A stretch of DNA of 61,839 nucleotides from Nitrospirota bacterium (lineage in GTDB: Bacteria; Nitrospirota; UBA9217), in assembly GCA_035516965.1 (NCBI GenBank), contig DATIZR010000087.1:1-61839 (forward strand), in the 5' to 3' direction. Shown in pieces: positions 53,707 to 61,839 of the stretch. The translations under genes were made by a program, and so were the position numbers. Under the pieces are notes generated by a model. That model had not been told where the DNA came from, did not search any database, and worked only from the letters and a program-made list of their open reading frames with translations. The stretch's first letter is position 1. Every line of letters starts with the position of its first letter.

Positions 53707-55098
53707 TTATTTTTCCTTCTGCTCACCCGTTATCTTGGCTGCCACGGGTATGCTTTTGAATACATCTTCGGCCTTGACCGCGGTCTTCAGGATCTCTAGC
53801 GCCTTCTGGATCTGAATGTCGTCCTTCTCGTCCTTGGGTACGACCTCCATGGTCAGATCGTCATCTCCCGCGCCGTGCTCCTTCTTTTTTTTCTCTTCCT
53901 TCACCGTGTCATTCTTCAGGTGACGTTCAAGGTCTTTTTCCCGGACTAGCACATGCACGGACTCGCCGTCCTTCGGCTCCTTCACGGTCGGCAGCTTCAC
54001 TTCGATGTCGGGGGTGATGCCGACATTCTGGATCGAACGTCCGCTCGGCGTGTAATACTTGGCCGTAGTAAGCCGGATGCCCCCCCCGTTCTCGATGGGG
54101 AACACGGTCTGCACCGAACCCTTTCCGAAAGTCTGCGTGCCTACGATCACTGCCCGTTTGGAGTCTTGGAGCGCTCCGGCCACGATCTCCGAGGCACTGG
54201 CGCTGCCGGTATTGACCAGAACGACGATGGGGTAGTTGCGCGGGGGCTCAGAACTCGCGGTCAGATAGTCCTTCCGATCCGTCTTCTGCCTCCCCTGAAG
54301 GTACACGACAAGACTGTCCTTGGGCAAGAATTTGCCGCTCACGTCGACGGAAGCGTCAAGGATGCCTCCGGGGTTGTTCCGCATGTCGAGGACCAGTTTT
54401 TTCATGCCCTTTGCCTCAAGCCCCTTGAGCGCCTTCTCGAGTTCTTCGGTGGTCTGACCCTGGAACTGGATGATCTTGACATAGCCGATCCCGGGATCGA
54501 GCATCTTCGATTTGACGCTCTGGACCTTGATAGTATCCCTCGTGATCTTGAACTCTTTCGGTTTGTCCCATCCCTCCCGCTGGATCAGGAGGCGGACCTG
54601 CGTGCCCTTCGGACCGCGCATCTTGTCCACGGCCTGGTCGATCGCCATGTCCCTCGTCCATTCGTCGTTTATCTTGATGATCTTGTCGCCGGCAAGCAAT
54701 CCTGCCCGGTCGCCGGGCGTGTCCTCGATCGGGGCAATGATCGTGAGCATGGCGTTCTTGATCCCGATCTGGATCCCGACGCCGGTGAATTCGCCCTTGA
54801 TGTCGAGGCTCATTTCCTTGAACGCGCGCTCGGCCATATAGGACGAGTGCGGATCAAGGCCGGCGATCATGCCCCGGATCGCACCCTCGATCAGCTCCTT
54901 CGAATTCGGGTTCTCGACGTAGTTCCGCTTCACCAGTTCCAGCGCCTGCGTGAACGCCTTCAGGTCCTCATAGGTATCCGACCGGGACTGGGCCGCCTCC
55001 TGGCCGATAAGGATACCCGTCGTGAGCAGGACGAGCGTTCCCGCCAGCAGGAGCACGAACGCCGTCAGTAAAAACTTCTTTTTGTTGATTTTGATCAT
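53707..55098 (-). CDS. ctpA: C-terminal processing peptidase (S41 family)
   Basis: A 463-residue periplasmic serine protease that cuts proteins near their C terminus; in several bacteria it controls wall hydrolases. It has a signal anchor (about residues 8-30), a PDZ domain (about 85-170, with GVGIQIGIKNAMLTIIAPIE), and the S41 catalytic part with Ser in NTGSASASEIVAGAL and Lys in GTQTFGKGSVQ. The tail is rich in Lys, Glu and Asp. The frame is open to 55125, but the ATG at 55098 has the strong ribosome-binding site cggaggaagg. It follows envC, whose system it may trim. Confidence 0.95.
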   Translation of the reverse strand: MIKINKKKFLLTAFVLLLAGTLVLLTTGILIGQEAAQSRSDTYEDLKAFTQALELVKRNYVENPNSKELIEGAIRGMIAGLDPHSSYMAERAFKEMSLDIKGEFTGVGIQIGIKNAMLTIIAPIEDTPGDRAGLLAGDKIIKINDEWTRDMAIDQAVDKMRGPKGTQVRLLIQREGWDKPKEFKITRDTIKVQSVKSKMLDPGIGYVKIIQFQGQTTEELEKALKGLEAKGMKKLVLDMRNNPGGILDASVDVSGKFLPKDSLVVYLQGRQKTDRKDYLTASSEPPRNYPIVVLVNTGSASASEIVAGALQDSKRAVIVGTQTFGKGSVQTVFPIENGGGIRLTTAKYYTPSGRSIQNVGITPDIEVKLPTVKEPKDGESVHVLVREKDLERHLKNDTVKEEKKKKEHGAGDDDLTMEVVPKDEKDDIQIQKALEILKTAVKAEDVFKSIPVAAKITGEQKEK

Positions 55099-55140
55099 GT
55101 CGCCTTCCTCCGTGAATAATTTCATCTCTTCTCTCCGTTG

Positions 55141-56304
55141 TCACCGCTTTGCAAGCCACAGGAGCGGGTCCTGGGCTTCGCCGTTCCGGCGCATCTCGAA
55201 ATATAATTTAGATCCCTTCAGGCTGCCCGTATCTCCGGCCAGCCCGATCACCTGGCCCTTCAGCACGCGGTCCCCCTTGTTGAGATCCAACTGTGACAGG
55301 TTGCCGTAGAGCGTGTAGAACCCCGGGGCGTGCTCAATGATCAGGAGCTTGCCGTAGCCCTTGTACCAGTCGGCGAACGCGATCCGACCCTCGCCCACGG
55401 CACGGACCGGCTCTCCCTCGCGGGCCGCGATCTCGATCCCCCTGCGGAACACCTTAGTCTTGAACTGGGGATGTAACTGCATGCCGAACCGCGTGAGCAC
55501 CCGTCCTTCAACCGGCCAGGGCAACCGTTCCCTTCCGCGTCCTGCACTGACGGGCGGAGGGGAGGAAGACCTGACCTTCCTCTCGTCCTCCGACCTCCTG
55601 ATCATGGCCCAGAGATTCGCGGAGGCTTCTTCCAACTCGTGGAGCATCTCCCGGGAGATGTCTTTTTCCTTCCGAACCGAGGCGAGCAGCACCGCCTTCC
55701 TGCGCTTTCTCTCCTCCAGTTCGCTTTTCTTGCCCTCGATCGCCCGTTTGCGTGCGATCAATCCCGCCCTTTTCTCCGACAGCTCCGCCTGCTTCCGTTC
55801 GAGGGTGGCCAGTGTGTTCCCGTATTCCCGCATGATCGTCCGGTCGCGGTCGGCGATCATGCCCAGGTATCTGATGCGCTTCAGCGCGCTGCCATCGGCA
55901 GTAGAGAAGAGGAATGATGCGGCAGAGCCGTTCCTGCTCATTTTATACAAGGCACGGAGCCGGAGGGCATACAAGCGCTTCTGATCGGCCAGCTCCGCGG
56001 TGATCGCAGAACTGTTCTGTTCCACGCCCTTCAGCGACAGTTCGGCTTCCTTCAGCTTCTTGTACTGCTCCGCCAGATCGGCCTTGCCCTCCTGCACCTG
56101 GCGGTCGATACGGTCAAGATCGCCCAGGATTGAGCGTTCCTGCTTGTCCGCCCGCGCAACGGCTTTCTTCTTCTCACCCATCTCCCGCTTGATGCGCTGC
56201 AGCTCTTTTGTGTTTCCTGTCGTGTCTGCGGCAGCCGGGAACGGCGAGACGATGCCGAGAGTTACCACGGCGGTGAGAAGAAAAAGAATGAAACCTTTCA
56301 TCAT
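55141..56304 (-). CDS. envC: EnvC-like murein hydrolase activator
   Basis: A 387-residue secreted protein with a signal sequence, a long coiled coil (about residues 28-240) and a C-terminal LytM-like domain. In that domain the zinc ligands of active M23 peptidases are lost: FRRGIEIAA has Arg and Glu in place of His and Asp, LYGNLSQ has Asn, and LYFEMR has Tyr. This fits EnvC, which does not cut the wall itself but activates amidases under control of FtsEX. The frame is open to 56361; the ATG at 56304 (or the adjacent one at 56301) is chosen because the signal sequence starts there. ftsX lies just upstream. Confidence 0.93.
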   Translation of the reverse strand: MMKGFILFLLTAVVTLGIVSPFPAAADTTGNTKELQRIKREMGEKKKAVARADKQERSILGDLDRIDRQVQEGKADLAEQYKKLKEAELSLKGVEQNSSAITAELADQKRLYALRLRALYKMSRNGSAASFLFSTADGSALKRIRYLGMIADRDRTIMREYGNTLATLERKQAELSEKRAGLIARKRAIEGKKSELEERKRRKAVLLASVRKEKDISREMLHELEEASANLWAMIRRSEDERKVRSSSPPPVSAGRGRERLPWPVEGRVLTRFGMQLHPQFKTKVFRRGIEIAAREGEPVRAVGEGRIAFADWYKGYGKLLIIEHAPGFYTLYGNLSQLDLNKGDRVLKGQVIGLAGDTGSLKGSKLYFEMRRNGEAQDPLLWLAKR

Positions 56305-56472
56305 CCTGTTCCGGCTATGCCGGCATCTGCGATTTATCCCGAAGGCGCCTGTCGGGAACATAAGTATAAACCCTGCTGCCGATCATCTTCGGGAATAATG
56401 GCGGAACAAATGTCCGCCTTTCCAAATTTCTACGTGTCCCTATTCATCGGTCGTAAACACCGTGCATTCGGG

Positions 56473-57360
56473 TCATTCCAGGAACTTCCCGACCGACACC
56501 TGCGCTCCAACGAGACCCAGAAGGCCGCCGCCCGCAACCATATATGCTACCACCGGCAAGGGCAGAAAATCCAGTCCGTTCGGCCGCGAAAGGAACTGGA
56601 TGAGGTCCCGGGGAAGAGCATAAAACAGCGCCGCCAGCACGCCAATGGCCAGCGCCGTGCCGAGCATGGCGAGCATCATTCCCTCGATCAGGAAGGGGCC
56701 TTGTATAAAACCCCGTGTAGCGCCGATCCATTGCATGAGTTCGATCTCCTGCCCGCGCGAGTAGAGCGCGAGCCGGACCGAATTGGATATGATGAAGACG
56801 ACGGTCACGCCAAGCAGGACCGCAAGGGCAATCCCGCCATAGGTGATCACCGTGAACAGGTTTGCCACGAACCGGGCGCCTTCCTTCCCGTAGGAGACTT
56901 CTTCGACGCCGGGATAGGCGCCGAACTTTTTCGCCATGGCCTCGAGCCTGTCCGCCTCGGCGAACCGGCGGTCGATGTTCACTTCGAAGGAATCGGGTAG
57001 GGGGTTCTCCCCCAGCCCCTGGATCAGGTGCTCCTGACCTTTGAGTTCCTTCCGGAACTGCGTCAGCGCCTCGGCCTTGGGAAGATAGGTCACTTTTCTG
57101 ACGCCGGGTTCGGCCCTGAGCCGATCCTGCAGAAAGTCGCGCTCCGGTGCCGTTAGCCCGTCCTTCAGGTAGACCGATACATCGAGACGGTCCCCGGCAG
57201 CGCTCACGACGGTGTGGAGGTTGATGAAAGCGAGGAGAAAGAACCCGACGATCAGCATGGCCATGCTGATCGTCCCCACGGCGAGCAGGTTCACCACGCT
57301 GTTGGATCGGAGGCCGCGAAAAGCCTCGGAGATATAGTAGAAGAGACCATACCCTTTCAT
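56473..57360 (-). CDS. ftsX: Cell division protein FtsX
   Basis: The membrane part of the FtsEX complex at the division site. The 295-residue protein has four membrane segments: one at about 23-45 and three in the last 130 residues. Between them is the extracellular loop (about 50-165) that binds EnvC-type activators. Typical segments are FRGLRSNSVVNLLAVGTISM and YSRGQEIELMQWIGATRGFI. It follows ftsE after 49 bases. Confidence 0.95.
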   Translation of the reverse strand: MKGYGLFYYISEAFRGLRSNSVVNLLAVGTISMAMLIVGFFLLAFINLHTVVSAAGDRLDVSVYLKDGLTAPERDFLQDRLRAEPGVRKVTYLPKAEALTQFRKELKGQEHLIQGLGENPLPDSFEVNIDRRFAEADRLEAMAKKFGAYPGVEEVSYGKEGARFVANLFTVITYGGIALAVLLGVTVVFIISNSVRLALYSRGQEIELMQWIGATRGFIQGPFLIEGMMLAMLGTALAIGVLAALFYALPRDLIQFLSRPNGLDFLPLPVVAYMVAGGGLLGLVGAQVSVGKFLE

Positions 57361-57409
57361 AATGAACCGCTAGGCGCAGGGGGCATGGAACCGGGCGTCG
57401 TCGTTACCG

Positions 57410-58108
57410 TTACGCTTTGTGCTCCATGTTCTGTGCCTTCTTTCCTGCCTGCCTGCCATCGTCAGTCACCTTGCCCCGCTCCATCGTAATGATCCTGCGC
57501 TGCATCTTGCGGACCGTTTCCCAGTCGTGCGTCGCCACGACGACCGTCGTGCCTTTCATGTTGATGTCCCGGAACAGGCGGAACACGTCCTGCCCGCTCT
57601 GAGGGTCCAGGTTGCCCGTCGGTTCGTCGGCAAGAAGCACGAGCGGTTCGTTCACCAGTGCTCGCGCGACGGCGACCCGCTGCTGTTCACCGCCAGAGAG
57701 CTTCGGCGGCGTAAGCCGCATCTTCGAATCCATGCCGACCTTCTTGAGCACCTGGTAGGCCCGCCGCTCGATCTCGCCATAGGGCGCCCCCACTACCTTG
57801 AGGGCAAGAGCGATGTTCTCGAACACCGTCTTGTGAGAAAGGAGCTTGTAATCCTGGAAAACGAACCCCATGTTGCGCCTGAGGTAGGGAATACTCGACG
57901 GGCTGAGCCTGAAGGTGTTCAGGCCCTGGATGATGATCTGGCCTTCATCGGCGTGCTCGGCGCAGAAGAGGATCTTGAGGAGCGTTGTCTTGCCCGCGCC
58001 GCTGGGCCCGGTGACGAAGACGAATTCCCCCTTCTCCACCGAAAAGGTGACCTCGCGGAGGGCGGGAACGCCTTCATAGGATTTTGTCACGCGGTAAAGC
58101 TGGATCAT
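57410..58108 (-). CDS. ftsE: Cell division ATP-binding protein FtsE
   Basis: The ABC ATPase of the FtsEX complex, which drives wall hydrolysis at the septum without transporting a substrate. The 232-residue protein has Walker [13 protein letters not shown], signature [15 protein letters not shown] and Walker [13 protein letters not shown]. It starts [20 protein letters not shown]. It lies 103 bases after the transketolase C-half gene. Confidence 0.96.
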   Translation of the reverse strand: MIQLYRVTKSYEGVPALREVTFSVEKGEFVFVTGPSGAGKTTLLKILFCAEHADEGQIIIQGLNTFRLSPSSIPYLRRNMGFVFQDYKLLSHKTVFENIALALKVVGAPYGEIERRAYQVLKKVGMDSKMRLTPPKLSGGEQQRVAVARALVNEPLVLLADEPTGNLDPQSGQDVFRLFRDINMKGTTVVVATHDWETVRKMQRRIITMERGKVTDDGRQAGKKAQNMEHKA

Positions 58109-58211
58109 GGAAAATCAAATCCGGAACACGAATCGCTCGATCCTGAACGGTCTTCCCCTTTGTGTCTTGACGATTCGAATAAAATGTCTCGAATTTCGAG
58201 CCGTGGATTAT

Positions 58212-59162
58212 TTATGACTTCGTGCTCCGCTTCTTTGCGAGCACGCTTTTTACCGCCGTTGCGATGTCAGCCGCCGAAAGGCCGAAGTGCTTCATGAGCC
58301 CCTCGCCCTCGCCCGAGGTGCCGAAGGTGTCCTTCACGCCGACGCGCACGAGAGGCGCGGGGAAGGATTCCGCCAGGACCTCGGCCACAGCTCCGCCCAG
58401 CCCGCCGATGATCGAGTGCTCCTCCGCGGTGACGATCGCTCCGCACCGCTTCGCCGCGCTGACCACGGCCTCAGCGTCAAGCGGCTTGATCGTGGACATG
58501 TTGATGACGCCAGCATCTACCCCCTCGGCTTTGAGCAGGTCGCGTGCCTTCATCGCCTCGGCCACCATGATGCCCGTCGCGATGATCGCCGCGTCCCTGC
58601 CCTCGCTGATGATATGCGCTTTGCCTATCTGAAATTTGTAATCTTCTCCGCACACGGTCGGCACTTTGTTCCGACCCGTCCGCACGTAGCAGGGACCCTT
58701 GTATTCCGCGACCGCCTCGATGGCCTGCAGCGTCTCGGGTCCGTCGGCCGGCACGATCACGGTCATATGAGGGATCACACGCATGACCGCGATGTCCTCG
58801 ATGGCCTGGTGGGAACCGCCGTCCTCGCCGACGGTCACCCCGGCATGGCTTGCCACGATCTTGACGTTCAGGTTGGGATAACAGATCGACTGCCGCACCT
58901 GCTCCCAGGCCCGGCCGGTCGCGAATACGGCAAAGGTGCTCACAAAGGGGAGCTTCCCGCCGAGCGCCAGGCCCGCCGCGGTGCCCATCATGTCCTGCTC
59001 CGCGATGCCGATGTTGAAAAAACGGTCCGGAAAGACCTTGGCGAACTTCGCCGTCTTGGTTGAGCCGGACAGGTCGGCATCGAGCACCACCACATCATTT
59101 CTTTTTTTCCCGAGGCTGACCAGCGCATCCCCGTAGGCATCTCTCGTCGCTACCTTGCTCAC
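58212..59162 (-). CDS. Transketolase, C-terminal subunit
   Basis: A 316-residue protein equal to the pyrimidine-binding and C-terminal domains of transketolase. It opens VSKVATRDAYGDALVSLGKK and has RFFNIGIAEQDMMGTAAGLA with the catalytic Glu, and DGGSHQAIEDIAVMRVIPHM. The frame is open to 59243; the GTG at 59162 with a caggggggt ribosome-binding site gives the normal N terminus. It works with the N-terminal subunit encoded just upstream. Such two-piece enzymes are common in anaerobes and archaea. Confidence 0.93.
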   Translation of the reverse strand: MSKVATRDAYGDALVSLGKKRNDVVVLDADLSGSTKTAKFAKVFPDRFFNIGIAEQDMMGTAAGLALGGKLPFVSTFAVFATGRAWEQVRQSICYPNLNVKIVASHAGVTVGEDGGSHQAIEDIAVMRVIPHMTVIVPADGPETLQAIEAVAEYKGPCYVRTGRNKVPTVCGEDYKFQIGKAHIISEGRDAAIIATGIMVAEAMKARDLLKAEGVDAGVINMSTIKPLDAEAVVSAAKRCGAIVTAEEHSIIGGLGGAVAEVLAESFPAPLVRVGVKDTFGTSGEGEGLMKHFGLSAADIATAVKSVLAKKRSTKS

Positions 59163-59275
59163 GATTACCCCCCTGCGAACCGATAAAATATGACCAGGAG
59201 ACGCGGTGACAGCGAGACATGAGCTCGGATATTTTCTCCTCATCGCCCCTGTCTCCAGCTCTCCGCGTCAGCCTT

Positions 59276-60115
59276 TTACTTGCACACTGCCTGCTCCAGC
59301 TCCTTCATCGCGATCTCGAGCTCTTCCTTCGACGGGGTGGTGCCGTGGAACTCCACCTTGCCTTCGAACACCCGCGAACCCTTGCCCTTGACCGTGCGGC
59401 AGACGATCATCGTCGGCCTGCCTTTCACTGTCTCGGCTGTGTCGAGGGCCCCGACGATCTTCGCCATGTCATGGCCATCGATGTCGATCACTTCCCACCC
59501 GAATGCGCGCCACTTGTCGGCGATCGGCTCCACACCCATCACCTTTTCCACGGGTCCATCGATCTGCAGCCCGTTGTTGTCCACCAGGGCGCAGAGGTTG
59601 TCGAGCTTGTAATGGGCCGCGGTCATGGCAGCCTCCCAGACCTGTCCTTCCTGGAGTTCGCCGTCTCCCAGGAGCGCGTAGACGCGGTTGCTGGTCTTGT
59701 CCAGCTTATGGGAAAGGGCGAGGCCGTTGGCCACAGACAGACCTTGTCCCAGTGAACCCGTCGATATCTCGACCCCCGGAAGGTATTTGCTATCGGGGTG
59801 CCCCTGGAGGCGGGAGCCGATCCTGCGAAGGGTGCAGAGCTCGGCCGTCTCAATGAACCCGGCATGGGCGAGCGCGGTATACAGGAGCGGCGCCGCGTGC
59901 CCCTTGGACAGGATGAAGTGATCGCGGCCATTCCAGCCTGGATTTTTCGGATCGTACTTCATTTTGTAGAAGTAGAGCGCCGTTGCGATGTCGGCAGCCG
60001 ACAGGCTGCCGCCCGTGTGGCCGGAACCGCAGTCGGTCAGCATCTTCAGTATGTCGATGCGGATCCGTCTGGCCTTGTCTTTCAGAGTTGTTAACTGCTG
60101 TTCCGTGACCGCCAT
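59276..60115 (-). CDS. Transketolase, N-terminal subunit
   Basis: A 279-residue protein with the thiamine-diphosphate-binding half of transketolase: SGHTGGSLSAADIATALYFY, HFILSKGHAAPLLYTAL, and the TPP motif GDGELQEGQVWEAAMTA with NLCALVDNNGLQ. Transketolase moves two-carbon units in the pentose phosphate pathway and supplies erythrose-4-phosphate, a substrate of the DAHP synthase encoded nearby. The ATG at 60115 follows an aggaggataa site; the longer frame to 60163 has no support. Confidence 0.93.
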   Translation of the reverse strand: MAVTEQQLTTLKDKARRIRIDILKMLTDCGSGHTGGSLSAADIATALYFYKMKYDPKNPGWNGRDHFILSKGHAAPLLYTALAHAGFIETAELCTLRRIGSRLQGHPDSKYLPGVEISTGSLGQGLSVANGLALSHKLDKTSNRVYALLGDGELQEGQVWEAAMTAAHYKLDNLCALVDNNGLQIDGPVEKVMGVEPIADKWRAFGWEVIDIDGHDMAKIVGALDTAETVKGRPTMIVCRTVKGKGSRVFEGKVEFHGTTPSKEELEIAMKELEQAVCK

Positions 60116-60238
60116 GCAATTATCCTCCTGAGCTTTCCCTGGTAGGGTGAAGGTGAGGGGCATTTCCCATTTCCCGGAGAGCCGGGCTCCCGGGGTGCTT
60201 CTTCCGGAGTGTCCTCCGGGCGGGTTAAGAAGGTTCTT

Positions 60239-60679
60239 CTATTTCCGTTGCTGCCGTTCCCGTTGCTCCTGCGCGAGAAAATCGAGAATGATATCGTCCA
60301 GACTCTTTTCCTGGACCGGTTCCGGGGCGGGCGGCGCTGCCACCCTTACAGGCGGAGGCGCCGCTTCCGGTGCCGCGGCAGCCGGTGCGGCGGGTGGCGG
60401 CGAATAAGCCGCTTCGTGGGGGGCACGGTCGACGTTGAGCCTGCCCTGCATGAGTTCCCGGATCATCTGCTTGTGCTGTTCCATCATGAGCTCACGTACG
60501 ACTTCCTCGAGACAATCCGCCTTCAGAATGTCGGCGTAGCTCGTCTTGCGCGAAGCAAGGATCGCTCCCTGAAAATACAGCAGCGAGGTGATGAAGGGGC
60601 TGTTGATTCCGCCGTCCTCGGTCTGGCAATGGTATACCTTGCCCTGAAACTTAAAATCGGTATTGTAGCCCGTGAGCAT
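60239..60679 (-). CDS. Conserved small protein of unknown function
   Basis: A 146-residue soluble protein. The first 80 residues look folded (TGYNTDFKFQGKVYHCQTED, then SPFITSLLYFQGAILASRKT and a helix with EEVVRELMMEQHKQMIRELM). A Pro/Ala-rich linker follows (about 95-125) and a short C-terminal helix (EKSLDDIILDFLAQEQRERQ). I recall such proteins in related genomes but know no function. The ATG at 60679 has no ribosome-binding site, yet a near-perfect promoter lies directly before it, so the mRNA is probably leaderless. The frame continues upstream to 61201, but that part overlaps the DAHP synthase gene. Confidence 0.75.
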   Translation of the reverse strand: MLTGYNTDFKFQGKVYHCQTEDGGINSPFITSLLYFQGAILASRKTSYADILKADCLEEVVRELMMEQHKQMIRELMQGRLNVDRAPHEAAYSPPPAAPAAAAPEAAPPPVRVAAPPAPEPVQEKSLDDIILDFLAQEQRERQQRK

Positions 60680-60688
60680 AAGTGACGT

Positions 60689-60717
60689 ATTATACAAACA
60701 GGAACTCCAAGTTGCAA
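60689..60717 (-). promoter_or_regulatory. Sigma-70 promoter of the unknown-transketolase-ftsEX operon
   Basis: On the minus strand TTGCAA (60712-60717) and a perfect TATAAT (60689-60694) are separated by 17 bases. The start codon at 60679 is nine bases after the -10 box. Confidence 0.75.
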
Positions 60718-60748
60718 GACTTTTTGCTTTTACTGCCCGCTTTTTGGC

Positions 60749-60777
60749 TTGACTTGGCTCGGGACCGCTTTTATACT
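60749..60777 (+). promoter_or_regulatory. Sigma-70 promoter of the DAHP synthase gene
   Basis: TTGACT (60749-60754) and TATACT (60772-60777) are separated by 17 bases. Its -35 box is only 32 bases from that of the divergent promoter. The leader is about 45 bases. Confidence 0.75.
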
Positions 60778-60829
60778 GCACGACACGCAAAGGCACGAGC
60801 GTAGCGTGCCGGGGAGGCCGTGAAAGACC

Positions 60830-61839
60830 ATGAGTTTCGAATACGTACGTGAAATACCGCAGCCGAAAGCCATCCTGGACGCGATGCCGCTTTCCGCTGA
60901 CCTGGCAGCTGTCAAGAAAAAGCAGGACCAGGAGATCAAGGCCGTCTTTGACGGAACGTCGCACAAGCTGGTCCTCATCATCGGTCCCTGCTCTGCGCAT
61001 GATGAGGAGGCCGTCTGCGATTACATCGCGCGGCTCGCGAAAGTGCAGACAACTGTTAAGGACAGGATCATCATCATCCCGAGGATATACACGAACAAGC
61101 CGCGCACGACCGGGATCGGGTACAAGGGCATGGCGCACCAGCCGAATCCACAGGAGGAACCGAACATCGTCGAGGGTATCAAGGCCATCAGGAAAATGCA
61201 CATACGCGCCCTCACGGAATCACACCTTTCCGCTGCCGACGAAATGCTCTATCCCGGCAACTACCCGTACCTGGAGGATGTCCTGAGCTACGTTGCCGTC
61301 GGCGCTCGCTCCGTCGAGAACCAGGCGCACCGCCTCACCTGCAGCGGCCTCGATATTCCCGTCGGCATGAAGAACCCCACGTCGGGCGACTTCGAGGTCA
61401 TGTTCAATTCGGTGCAGGCCTCCCAGGCGCCGCATCTCTTCAGCTACAACCGGTGGGAGGTCAAGACGTCGGGGAACAACCTTACGCACTGCGTGCTCCG
61501 CGGCGCCGTTGATTATCACGGACTGAACATCCCCAATTACCACTACGAGGACCTCATGATGGCTGCGGAGTCCTATAAGAAAAAAAGGCTCGTGAATCCC
61601 GCCATCATCGTGGACACGAACCACGCCAACTCGAACAAGAAGTTCGCCGAGCAGCCGCGAATCGCCAAGGAGGTCATGCGCAGCCGCCAGCATTCGGCGC
61701 TGCTCAAGGACATGGTGAAGGGCTTCATGATCGAGAGCTTCATCGAGGAAGGCAGCCAGAAGGTGACGGACAATGTGTACGGCAAGTCCATCACCGACCC
61801 TTGCCTGGGGTGGAAGGATTCGGAAAATCTGATCCGCGA
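60830..61839 (+). CDS. 3-deoxy-7-phosphoheptulonate synthase, class I (partial)
   Basis: The first enzyme of the shikimate pathway joins phosphoenolpyruvate and erythrose-4-phosphate to give DAHP. The gene runs off the window; 336 codons are present, and class I enzymes have about 350. It starts MSFEYVREIPQPKAILDAMP and has LVLIIGPCSAHDEEAV, RIYTNKPRTTGIGYKG, GARSVENQAHR, GMKNPTSGDF and VDTNHANSNKKFAEQ, the AroF/G/H pattern. A ggggagg site precedes the ATG. The feedback amino acid (Phe, Tyr or Trp) cannot be told with confidence. Confidence 0.95.
   Translation, partial: MSFEYVREIPQPKAILDAMPLSADLAAVKKKQDQEIKAVFDGTSHKLVLIIGPCSAHDEEAVCDYIARLAKVQTTVKDRIIIIPRIYTNKPRTTGIGYKGMAHQPNPQEEPNIVEGIKAIRKMHIRALTESHLSAADEMLYPGNYPYLEDVLSYVAVGARSVENQAHRLTCSGLDIPVGMKNPTSGDFEVMFNSVQASQAPHLFSYNRWEVKTSGNNLTHCVLRGAVDYHGLNIPNYHYEDLMMAAESYKKKRLVNPAIIVDTNHANSNKKFAEQPRIAKEVMRSRQHSALLKDMVKGFMIESFIEEGSQKVTDNVYGKSITDPCLGWKDSENLIR

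Overview
The window (61,839 bases, fairly GC-rich) comes from a Gram-negative bacterium: it has BamD, an outer-membrane porin with a C-terminal Phe, FtsEX-EnvC and several lipoproteins. A very large CoA-activase-type iron-sulfur protein, a DUF169 protein, a c-type heme motif in a sensor kinase and many NtrB/NtrC/HD-GYP signalling proteins point to an anaerobic or respiratory lineage such as Nitrospirota or Desulfobacterota. That placement is inference from gene content; no marker was compared with a database.

Bases 1-15349 are the conserved translation superoperon: the end of tuf, then S10-spc-alpha genes from rpsJ to rplQ including secY, map, infA, rpmJ and rpoA, all on the + strand and closed by a clear terminator. 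adk is missing between secY and map. S4, S14, L24 and L36 all carry Cys pairs of the zinc-binding kind, and L5 has a long basic N-terminal extension.

Bases 15350-21498 hold a compact signalling operon: a GAF histidine kinase, a PhnD-like periplasmic binding lipoprotein, a second histidine kinase with a CxxCH heme motif whose phospho-acceptor His is replaced by Tyr, and a receiver-GAF-HD-GYP output protein. This is the best candidate for an undescribed system here. Bases 21847-31401 contain a membrane protein, a DUF169 / split-TSUP transporter cluster on the - strand, a porin, a divergent polysaccharide deacetylase, tsaD, dispersed repeats, and a sigma-54-type promoter in front of two small paralogous membrane proteins.

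Bases 31558-39250 hold a cold-shock gene, the 1,403-residue double CoA activase, a DUF4388-DnaJ-TPR protein, the siroheme gene and bamD. Bases 39487-46044 are a second signalling region: a multi-PAS kinase with an NtrC-type sigma-54 activator, then a small Cys-rich protein and three receiver-only proteins, partly coupled by 4-base overlaps. A tRNA-Leu(CAG), a Nudix hydrolase, an MDR oxidoreductase, a membrane HD-GYP protein with a TPR lipoprotein, and a methyltransferase follow.

Bases 51392-60717 are on the - strand: groESL under a perfect CIRCE operator, then a run of an unknown small protein, split transketolase, ftsE, ftsX, envC and ctpA, which joins central carbon metabolism to cell-division wall hydrolysis. 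The window ends inside a class I DAHP synthase gene on the + strand. Several genes have near-consensus sigma-70 promoters placed so close to the start codon that leaderless or very short-leader mRNAs are expected.
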